Below, piece by piece: positions 1 to 5,542 of a stretch of DNA of 9,973 nt (position 1 is the first letter of the stretch; each line of letters begins with the position of its first letter). Origin of the DNA: Acidimicrobiia bacterium (GTDB lineage Bacteria > Actinomycetota > Acidimicrobiia > Spongiisociales > JAENVV01); assembly GCA_020352575.1 (NCBI GenBank), contig CP070681.1:1486165-1496137 (forward strand), written 5' to 3'. The translations under genes and the position numbers were made by a program. The notes under the pieces were generated by a model. It worked only from the letters and a program-made list of their open reading frames with translations. It made no database searches and was not told the origin of the DNA.

Positions 1-244
1 CGTGCCCCCCGGTTTCGACTGTCTCCCGATCGAGGTGACGGGCGGAGAGGGCCGGGCACTCGTGGTCGGTGGCGAGCCCCTCGGTGAGCCCATCCAGATG
101 TGGTGGAACTTCGTCGCCCGGACCAAGGACGAGATCGCCGAGGCGTGGAGGGCGTGGCAGTCCCATGACACCGATCGGTTCGGGCCCGTGCCCAGCGACC
201 TGCCCCGCATCGACGCCCCCCGCCCCATGTGGGTGCGGGACTGA
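1..244 (+). CDS. Pirin-family protein, C-terminal end (5' truncated by window)
   Basis: Only the last 80 residues are present; the reading frame is open to the left edge and ends at a TGA at 242-244, so the true start is upstream. The tail G-E-P-[I/L]-x-x-W-W-N-F-V-A-R-T-x-x-E-I followed by an acidic/aromatic segment and a closing P-R-P-M-W is characteristic of the C-terminal cupin half of bacterial pirins, proteins of about 250-320 residues. Pirins are cytoplasmic bicupins; some members act as quercetin dioxygenases and others as regulators, so the physiological role cannot be stated. The metal-binding cupin motif sits in the N-terminal half, outside the window, and activity cannot be judged. 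The next gene starts 44 nt downstream and appears to have its own promoter, so an operon is not implied. Confidence 0.8.
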   Translation, partial: VPPGFDCLPIEVTGGEGRALVVGGEPLGEPIQMWWNFVARTKDEIAEAWRAWQSHDTDRFGPVPSDLPRIDAPRPMWVRD

Positions 245-275
245 CAATCGCTGCACCTACTCGATAGCCGCCACC

Positions 276-281
276 TACCCT
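276..281 (+). promoter_or_regulatory. Candidate -10 box for a leaderless ABC-F transcript
   Basis: TACCCT (TANNNT class) ends exactly 7 nt before the GTG start at 289, and no Shine-Dalgarno sequence lies in between. This is the spacing expected if transcription starts at or next to the start codon. The same hexamer with the same 7-nt spacing precedes rpe on the other strand. No convincing -35 box is visible. Confidence 0.45.
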
Positions 282-288
282 CTCGCTC

Positions 289-1887
289 GTGCTCATCGCA
301 CGTGATCTCCGCATCGAGGTCGGTCCGCGCGTCCTGATCGACGAGGCCTCGTTCACCCTCCAGCCCGGCGACAAGGTGGGCCTGGTGGGCAAGAACGGCG
401 CGGGCAAGACGACGCTCATGAAGACGCTCGGCGGCGAGCGCACCCCCGCGTCGGGGACCCTCACCCGTTCCGGGCAGCATGGGTACTTCTCGCAGGAGGC
501 CCACCTCGAACGAGGTCGTCCCGACCTCAACGCCCTGGAGCGCATCCTCGAGGCGAGGGGGATCGGTGACCTCATGGTCCGGATGGAGGACACCCGACGG
601 AAGCTCGAGTCGGTGACCGAGCCCGAGGAGATCGAGCGCCTCATCACACGCCAGGCACGCCTCCAGGACCAACTCGACACCCAGGGCGGGTACGCCGCCG
701 AGAGCGAGGCGAAACGCATCGCCGCCGCCGTCGGGATCGGCAACGACGAGCTGGGCCAACCCATCGCCACGATGTCCGGTGGCCAACGTCGCCGGGTCGA
801 ACTCGCCCGCATCCTGTTCAGCGAGACCGACGCGCTGCTGCTCGACGAACCCACGAACCACCTCGACCTCGATGCCAAGGCATGGCTCATGGAGTACCTC
901 GCCGCGTACAAGGGCGCCCTGCTCGTCGTGAGCCACGACCTGCCCCTCCTGGACCAGTCCATCACCTCGGTGCTCGCCCTCGAGCACGGCCGGATCGAGT
1001 CCTACCGCGGCAACTACTCCCACTACCTCGTCGAGCGGGACCGCCGACGCGAGCAGAAGGAGCGGGAACGGGCCCAACAGGACCAGAAGATCGCCCAGCT
1101 CGAGTACACGATCGCCCGCTTCAAGGGCACCACCGAGAAGATGGCGAAGAAGGCCAAGTCGATGGAGACCCGCGTCGATCGCATCAAGCGCGACCTCGTC
1201 GAGATCGACACGAAGGGCCGGGAGACGAAGATCGACTTCCCGCAGCCCGAGCCGTCCAACAAGATCCCCATCGAGGCGAGTGGACTCGCCAAGTCGTTCG
1301 GCGACAACCTCGTGTTCATGGACGTCGACGTGATCATCGACCGGGGCGAGACGTTCCTGATCATGGGCCTCAACGGCGCCGGCAAGACGACGCTGCTACG
1401 GATCCTTGCCGGAGTGGAACGCCATGACCTGGGTGTGGTGCACGTGGGCAACAAGACGACGCTCGGGTACTACGCGCAGGAGCATGAGCAGATCGTCGAG
1501 GGCAAGACGGTGTTCGAGCACGTGCGGGAGGTCTCCGACCTGCCGGACGCCACCCTACGGGGCCTGCTGGGACGGTTCCTCCTCGCCGACAAGGTCGACC
1601 AGGACGCCTCGACGCTGTCGGGTGGGGAGAAGACGAAGCTCGCCCTCAGCCAGGTGGTGTTGTCGAGGGCGAACGTGCTGTTGCTCGACGAACCGACGAA
1701 CAACCTGGACCCACAGTCGAAGCGAGCGCTCCTCGAAGCGCTCCACGAATACGAGGGCACGATCGTCCTCGTCAGCCACGACACGGACTTCGTGGCCGAG
1801 TTGGCACCGGATCGGGCGCTGATGATGCCCGAGGCCGAGGTGCACTGGTTCGAGGAGGAACTCCTCGAACTCGTCGCCCTCGCCTAA
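289..1887 (+). CDS. ABC-F family ATPase (duplicated ATP-binding cassette, no membrane domain)
   Basis: A 532-residue protein with two ABC ATPase domains in one chain and no membrane segment, the architecture of ABC-F proteins, which act on the ribosome as translation factors or antibiotic-protection factors. Domain 1: Walker A GKNGAGKTT at 34-42, signature SGGQ at 163-166, Walker B LLLDEP with D186/E187 followed by TNHLD. A charged Arg/Lys/Glu-rich helical linker (about 240-310) fits the interdomain P-site tRNA-interacting region. Domain 2: Walker A GLNGAGKTT at 360-368, signature SGGE at 444-447, Walker B with D467/E468. Both catalytic glutamates are present, so both sites look active. The sequence resembles the actinobacterial Rv1473-like branch (from memory, about 540 residues) more than EttA; resistance versus housekeeping cannot be decided. 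The GTG start gives an N-terminus (LIARDLRIEVG) in register with domain 1, and there is no SD. The stop codon overlaps that of the convergent acetyltransferase gene. Confidence 0.92.
   Translation: MLIARDLRIEVGPRVLIDEASFTLQPGDKVGLVGKNGAGKTTLMKTLGGERTPASGTLTRSGQHGYFSQEAHLERGRPDLNALERILEARGIGDLMVRMEDTRRKLESVTEPEEIERLITRQARLQDQLDTQGGYAAESEAKRIAAAVGIGNDELGQPIATMSGGQRRRVELARILFSETDALLLDEPTNHLDLDAKAWLMEYLAAYKGALLVVSHDLPLLDQSITSVLALEHGRIESYRGNYSHYLVERDRRREQKERERAQQDQKIAQLEYTIARFKGTTEKMAKKAKSMETRVDRIKRDLVEIDTKGRETKIDFPQPEPSNKIPIEASGLAKSFGDNLVFMDVDVIIDRGETFLIMGLNGAGKTTLLRILAGVERHDLGVVHVGNKTTLGYYAQEHEQIVEGKTVFEHVREVSDLPDATLRGLLGRFLLADKVDQDASTLSGGEKTKLALSQVVLSRANVLLLDEPTNNLDPQSKRALLEALHEYEGTIVLVSHDTDFVAELAPDRALMMPEAEVHWFEEELLELVALA
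1848..1870. terminator. 10-bp perfect hairpin at the convergent gene ends (possible terminator)
   Basis: Arms GTTCGAGGAG (1848-1857) and CTCCTCGAAC (1861-1870) flank a 3-nt loop. The element lies in the last codons of the ABC-F gene and starts 13 nt beyond the stop of the acetyltransferase gene on the opposite strand, so it is well placed to end the minus-strand transcript. There is no T-run on either side. It may simply reflect the codons of the Glu/Leu-rich C-terminus, hence low confidence. Confidence 0.3.
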
Positions 1888-2534
1888 CCGGCTCCGAGCA
1901 GTTCCAGGCAGGGGTCGACCCCCACCAGATCCACCGTGCAGTACTGGTTCGCCGCCCACCGTTCCCGGCTGAGGCGAAACCGGTCGTGGCGATCGGCCTG
2001 GTCGCGGCGCTTCATCAGGGTCCAGCCGTCCTCCTCGTAGCCGAGGGCCCGACTCACACCCTGCGAGGCCGGGTTGTCGTGCCAGGCCCCGGACACCGCA
2101 AGGGTCGCCCCGAGTCCCTCGAACGCGAACGCGAGCACGGCGGCACGCATCTCCTTGCCGAAGCCCTTGCCCTGGTGGTCCCTGCCGAGCCAGGAGCCGG
2201 TCTCGACGGTGCGGAGGACGCCGAAGTCCTTGGCGGCGACGTCCTGGGCCCCGATGAGCGAGTCGTCCGCGAAGACGCCGAAGTTGAGCGACCATTGCTC
2301 CGGGCGCCAGGCCGCTCGGCCCTTCCAGTGGAATCGCAGGGCTTCGCGTTCGAACTCGCCGGGAGGGAGGTCGGTCCACGGCATGCCGAAGGGCATCCAC
2401 GCCGGGTCGTGGATCCCGCGTGCGGCGAGGTCGACGAGCTCGACCATCTCGTCCTCGATCAGCAGGCGCAGTTCGAGGCGTGGGGTGCGCAAGCGGATAC
2501 CGAAGAACGGCCAGATGTCCTCGAGCGTGCGCAT
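1884..2534 (-). CDS. GNAT-family N-acetyltransferase (RimJ/RimL-like)
   Basis: A 216-residue protein that would transfer an acetyl group from acetyl-CoA to an amine; the substrate is unknown. It opens with the R-L-x-T-P-R-L-x-L-R strand typical of RimJ/RimL-type GNATs (14-23). The acetyl-CoA pyrophosphate loop Q-G-K-G-F-G is at 121-126, followed by a long helix. Motif B (N-P-A-S-Q-x-V-x-x-x-L-G-Y) at 154-166 is the usual N-x-x-S-x-x-[L/V]-x-x-x-[L/F]-G-Y/F acceptor-site segment. The frame stays open far upstream into the divergent lipoprotein gene, but homology begins at the ATG at 2534. No SD precedes it; CATCAT lies 6 nt upstream, a weak -10 candidate for a leaderless message. The TAG stop shares bases with the TAA of the convergent ABC-F gene (plus-strand CTAA at 1884-1887). 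Confidence 0.85.
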   Translation of the reverse strand: MRTLEDIWPFFGIRLRTPRLELRLLIEDEMVELVDLAARGIHDPAWMPFGMPWTDLPPGEFEREALRFHWKGRAAWRPEQWSLNFGVFADDSLIGAQDVAAKDFGVLRTVETGSWLGRDHQGKGFGKEMRAAVLAFAFEGLGATLAVSGAWHDNPASQGVSRALGYEEDGWTLMKRRDQADRHDRFRLSRERWAANQYCTVDLVGVDPCLELLGAG

Positions 2535-2587
2535 GGAGGGATGATGGCACCGGACGCCGCCGCCGGTCGTGGGATTGGGGAACCCCG

Positions 2588-2593
2588 TAGATT
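2588..2593 (+). promoter_or_regulatory. Candidate -10 box for the small lipoprotein gene
   Basis: TAGATT matches TANNNT and lies 20 nt before the ATG at 2614, which would give a leader of roughly 14 nt. No clear SD is seen in that leader and no good -35 box at the expected distance. It is the only -10-like hexamer I noticed in the 79-nt divergent gap between the acetyltransferase and the lipoprotein. Confidence 0.3.
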
Positions 2594-2613
2594 GCGGTGG
2601 ACGTCCAACCCGT

Positions 2614-3024
2614 ATGAGCAAGTCCACCACCCTCGTCCTCCTGCTGGGCCTCCTCCTGGTGGCCTGCGCCGCCGATCCCACACCGACGACACTGGCCCCC
2701 ACCGATGACACACCGCCCGTGACCCCTGATCCCACCGGTCCCGTGTTCGTCGACGAGACGGACCTGTTGGTCGCCGAGTCCTTCCCGATGCAGCTCTTCC
2801 TGGCCGTGCAGGGCAGCCTCCCGACGCCGTGCCACGTCGCAGAGTGGCAGGTCGAGGAGACCGAGCAGGGCCGTTTCGAGGTCACCTTGTACAGCGTGAA
2901 CACCGGTGAGAACTGCATCCAAGTCCTCGAACCCGTCGAGCTGAACATCCCCCTCGGCACGAGTGAAGGCGGGCCGATCGAGGTGGTGCTCAACGGCGAG
3001 ACGGTCGAGACCGCTGACCTCTAG
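2614..3024 (+). CDS. Small secreted lipoprotein of unknown function
   Basis: A 136-residue protein. The start is set at the ATG at 2614 because it places a compact lipoprotein signal directly at the N-terminus: M-S-K-S, a Leu-rich stretch (7-16) and lipobox LVAC with the modified Cys at 18. An in-frame start 15 codons earlier would put a charged, non-signal extension in front. After Cys18 comes a Pro/Thr/Asp-rich tether (about 19-48), then an 85-residue soluble domain with two cysteines (C73 and C101) that could form a disulfide outside the membrane. The segment around C73 (L-P-T-P-C-H), the C-I-Q-V-L motif at 101 and the closing V-L-N-G-E recall small uncharacterised domains of secreted actinobacterial and Chloroflexi proteins, from memory only. 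No function can be assigned. The gene converges on the F420-type reductase with overlapping stops. Confidence 0.8.
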   Translation: MSKSTTLVLLLGLLLVACAADPTPTTLAPTDDTPPVTPDPTGPVFVDETDLLVAESFPMQLFLAVQGSLPTPCHVAEWQVEETEQGRFEVTLYSVNTGENCIQVLEPVELNIPLGTSEGGPIEVVLNGETVETADL

Positions 3025-3374
3025 GCCGGGGCCAGCTCGATCATCGGCGCGTGCGCAACGAGGTCGGATAGATCCCGTTGGCTGCGATACCAGTGGGACG
3101 CGGCAGCTTTCATCACCGAGCGCCGTTCGGCGTCCTCGGTGACCTCCCGGACGGAGCAACGCACGTCGTGGGTCTGGGTGTGGATGACCGCTTCGGCCTT
3201 CGCCCGCACATTGGCGAGCCAGTCCCTGCGACCCGGCGTCCCGGTGATGTAGTACCGGTCGGCCACGCGGACCATCCAGATCTCGATCCGGCGGGGGAGT
3301 CCGGACCTCCTGCCCCAAGTGGTGAGGTCCACCGTGGAGAGGTCCGGGAGGTGGCCGAACGGGTGGGCGCTCAC
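3021..3374 (-). CDS. Nitroreductase/quinone reductase family protein (deazaflavin F420-type split barrel)
   Basis: A 117-residue protein. The pattern T-T-W-G-R-R-S-G-x-P-R-R-I-E-I-W, then D-R-Y-Y-I-T-G-T-P-G-R-R-D-W-L-A-N, then a basic/His strand and a short C-terminal helix, fits the small F420H2-dependent quinone/nitroreductase group (Ddn-like, formerly DUF385) with an FMN-binding split-barrel fold. Known members use reduced F420 to reduce quinones or nitro compounds; whether this one does is inferred. It is shorter than M. tuberculosis Ddn (about 150 residues) because it lacks the N-terminal extension. The GTG at 3374 is chosen because it forms a GTGA overlap with the TGA of the upstream epimerase gene, the mark of translational coupling, and domain homology starts soon after. 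The TAG stop lies in the CTAG at 3021-3024, which also supplies the stop of the convergent lipoprotein gene. Confidence 0.75.
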   Translation of the reverse strand: MSAHPFGHLPDLSTVDLTTWGRRSGLPRRIEIWMVRVADRYYITGTPGRRDWLANVRAKAEAVIHTQTHDVRCSVREVTEDAERRSVMKAAASHWYRSQRDLSDLVAHAPMIELAPA

Positions 3375-4039
3375 GCTTCGAGGGCCGCCCGGAGTCCTGC
3401 GACCGCCGCTGCCTTGCCTTCGGGGTGGCCGAGGATCGCCGACCCTGCAATGAAGTCCTCGGCTCCCGCGGCCCGGGCGCTGCCGATGGTGTGGGGTTTG
3501 ATCCCCCCATCGACCTCGATGCGCACGTCGAGGCCCCGGTCGTCGATGACCCGGCGGGCCTCGCTGATCTTTCGTTCCACGGCGGGGATGTAGGCCTGGC
3601 CGCCGTAGCCGGGGTTCACCGTCATGAGGACGAGGAGGTCGAGTTCCTCCCACACACCGTCGATGTCCGAGAGGGGAGTGGCCGGATTGAGGGCGACGCC
3701 CGGCCGTGCACCGGCCTCCCGGATCGTGCCGAGCAGCCGATGGAGGTGGGTGGCGGTCTCGGCGTGGACGATGATGAGTTCGCAGCCGGCGGAGGCGTAG
3801 TCGGCCGCGGCGGTGGCCGGGTGCTCGATCATGAGGTGGGCCTCGAACGGCAGGTCCGAGTGGCTCCGAGCCGAGGCGACGACATCGGCTCCGAATGTGA
3901 TGGGGGGCACGAACGACCCGTCCATGACGTCCCACTGGATCCCGTCCACGCCGGCGGCGGTGAGGTCGGCGACCTCCTCACCGAGTCGCATGTAGTCGGC
4001 GCCGAGCACCGAGGCGATGATGCGGGGGGCCTGCTGCAT
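3371..4039 (-). CDS. rpe: Ribulose-phosphate 3-epimerase family protein
   Basis: A 222-residue TIM barrel of normal family length. The family enzyme interconverts ribulose-5-phosphate and xylulose-5-phosphate in the cytoplasmic pentose phosphate pathway. Visible motifs: I-I-A-S-V-L-G-A-D near the N-terminus, D-V-M-D-G-S-F-V-P at 37-45, A-H-L-M with H68, the phosphate loop N-P-G-Y-G-G-Q at 142-148, E-V-D-G-G with catalytic Asp177, and A-G-S-A at 199-202. In characterised enzymes the metal is held by His34, Asp36, His67 and Asp177 (E. coli-like numbering). Here the first of these is Gln35 while the other three are kept. The ATG at 4039 is chosen because homology begins there and a -10 box lies 7 nt upstream; a longer in-frame start at 4150 would run through the operator region. 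The downstream F420-type gene overlaps by 4 nt. An allulose- or other sugar-phosphate epimerase role is possible. Confidence 0.88.
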   Translation of the reverse strand: MQQAPRIIASVLGADYMRLGEEVADLTAAGVDGIQWDVMDGSFVPPITFGADVVASARSHSDLPFEAHLMIEHPATAAADYASAGCELIIVHAETATHLHRLLGTIREAGARPGVALNPATPLSDIDGVWEELDLLVLMTVNPGYGGQAYIPAVERKISEARRVIDDRGLDVRIEVDGGIKPHTIGSARAAGAEDFIAGSAILGHPEGKAAAVAGLRAALEA

Positions 4040-4046
4040 GGGGTGG

Positions 4047-4052
4047 AGGGTA
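4047..4052 (-). promoter_or_regulatory. Candidate -10 box for a leaderless rpe transcript
   Basis: On the minus strand TACCCT ends 7 nt before the rpe ATG, with no Shine-Dalgarno sequence between them. Hexamer and spacing are identical to those before the ABC-F gene. The perfect palindrome at 4088-4103 lies about 50 nt upstream of this start, close enough to affect the promoter. Confidence 0.45.
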
Positions 4053-4087
4053 CCGCGATGGGCCGTCGGCGGGCACCCAACATCGCG

Positions 4088-4103
4088 ATGTAAGCGCTTA
4101 CAT
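4088..4103. promoter_or_regulatory. LacI-family operator, perfect 16-bp palindrome (O1)
   Basis: ATGTAAGCGCTTACAT is fully self-complementary and matches the LacI/CcpA-type pattern TGNAANCGNTTNCA with the central CG step into which these repressors insert a Leu. It lies in the 165-bp gap between divergent rpe and malK-like genes. Its centre is 57 bp from the O2 centre. It can serve rpe, malK or both. The repressor is not encoded in the window. Confidence 0.75.
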
Positions 4104-4144
4104 AGCCATCGATGTGCGACATTCGCGGTACGTGGTGTGGCATG

Positions 4145-4174
4145 TTGCAACCGCTTCCACCCGCGGTGTAGGGT
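4145..4174 (+). promoter_or_regulatory. Candidate promoter of the malK-like gene
   Basis: TTGCAA (4145-4150), an 18-nt spacer and TAGGGT (4169-4174) form a plausible sigma-70-type promoter. The layout matches the malE promoter (TTGCAT, 18 nt, TACAGT). The predicted start near 4180 leaves a leader of about 25 nt that contains the GGAGG ribosome-binding site (4196-4200). Operator O2 overlaps the -35 box. Confidence 0.5.
4146..4159. promoter_or_regulatory. LacI-type operator overlapping the malK -35 box (O2)
   Basis: TGCAACCGCTTCCA fits TGNAANCGNTTNCA with 5 of 7 dyad base pairs matched. Because it covers most of the proposed -35 box, a bound repressor would block RNA polymerase. It resembles the sites in front of malE, suggesting the same regulator. 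Confidence 0.6.
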
Positions 4175-4204
4175 TCACCCGACGTCGAGAGGACTGGAGG
4201 GTCC

Positions 4205-5347
<1,143 letters not shown>

Positions 5348-5360
5348 ACCGCAACCGAAC

Positions 5361-5401
5361 ACGCGAATGGGGGTGGGGCAATGCCCCACCCCCATTCGCG
5401 T
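5361..5401. terminator. 20-bp perfect hairpin between malK and malE (terminator)
   Basis: The segment 5361-5380 is the exact reverse complement of 5382-5401, with a single A at 5381 between the arms (in RNA a few inner pairs would open to form the loop). The stem contains runs of five and four G and starts 14 nt after the malK stop. Only TTGT follows, so it lacks a proper U-tract, which is common for actinobacterial terminators. It would separate malK transcription from the malE promoter about 50 nt further on. Confidence 0.75.
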
Positions 5402-5433
5402 TGTCGCGAGGGGCAGGAGGAGTCAGGGACCCG

Positions 5434-5447
5434 TGTAACCGTTTTCT
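5434..5447. promoter_or_regulatory. LacI-type operator-like site, imperfect (O3)
   Basis: TGTAACCGTTTTCT is the left-most of three tandem sites upstream of malE. The left half is canonical and the right half is degenerate (final CT instead of CA; 4 of 7 dyad pairs). Its centre is 13 bp from that of O4 and the two share base 5447, so simultaneous occupancy by two dimers on the same DNA face is unlikely. Confidence 0.45.
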
Positions 5448-5460
5448 GTAACCGTTTGCA
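5447..5460. promoter_or_regulatory. LacI-type operator at the malE -35 box (O4)
   Basis: TGTAACCGTTTGCA fits TGNAANCGNTTNCA, with 5 of 7 dyad pairs. It repeats the first eleven bases of O3 exactly and overlaps the proposed -35 box TTGCAT (5456-5461). Confidence 0.65.
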
Positions 5461-5485
5461 TTCGGCCGATGTAATCGTTTACAGT
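5456..5485 (+). promoter_or_regulatory. Candidate promoter of malE
   Basis: TTGCAT (5456-5461), an 18-nt spacer and TACAGT (5480-5485) make a good sigma-70-type promoter. O4 covers the -35 box and O5 reaches into the -10 box. Transcription would start near 5492, giving a leader of about 50 nt ahead of the malE ATG. Confidence 0.55.
5470..5483. promoter_or_regulatory. LacI-type operator at the malE -10 box (O5)
   Basis: TGTAATCGTTTACA has 6 of 7 dyad pairs matched and is the best of the three sites in front of malE. Its centre is 23 bp from that of O4, about two helical turns, so repressors on O4 and O5 could sit on nearly the same face and cover the whole promoter. Confidence 0.7.
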
Positions 5486-5514
5486 GCGAGGAGTCGCCGT
5501 TCCGGCGGCACTGT
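5481..5514. repeat. Bulged inverted repeat spanning the predicted malE transcription start
   Basis: ACAGTGC (5481-5487) pairs with GCACTGT (5508-5514). Inside, CGCCG (5495-5499) pairs with CGGCG (5503-5507) around a TTC loop, leaving a one-sided bulge that contains GAGGAG. If transcription begins near 5492, only the inner stem would be in the RNA, close to its 5' end; the outer arms would then matter only as DNA. Confidence 0.35.
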
Positions 5515-5542
5515 GTTTCGCAGAAACAGGAGGAAACTGACA

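Noticed and set aside
3002..3013. CGGTC-GA-GACCG dyad before the lipoprotein stop as a terminator
   Set aside because: Only 5-bp arms with a 2-nt loop, no T-run, inside coding sequence; expected by chance in this composition.
1555..3510. Long open frame on the minus strand running over the acetyltransferase and lipoprotein region
   Set aside because: The acetyltransferase motifs are in another frame; this one gives Arg/Pro-rich sequence with no recognisable domain.
4081..4090. CATCGCGATG palindrome next to O1
   Set aside because: Ten-base self-complementary sequence of CG-rich type, not repeated at the other promoter; not enough to call a second operator.
4040..4150. N-terminal extension of rpe to an ATG at 4150
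   Set aside because: The extension has no epimerase homology and would run through both the -10 box and the perfect operator palindrome.
5381..5542. N-terminal extension of malE to an upstream start within the hairpin
   Set aside because: It would translate the operators and the promoter and bury the lipoprotein signal; the ATG at 5543 has a strong SD and a signal peptide right after it.
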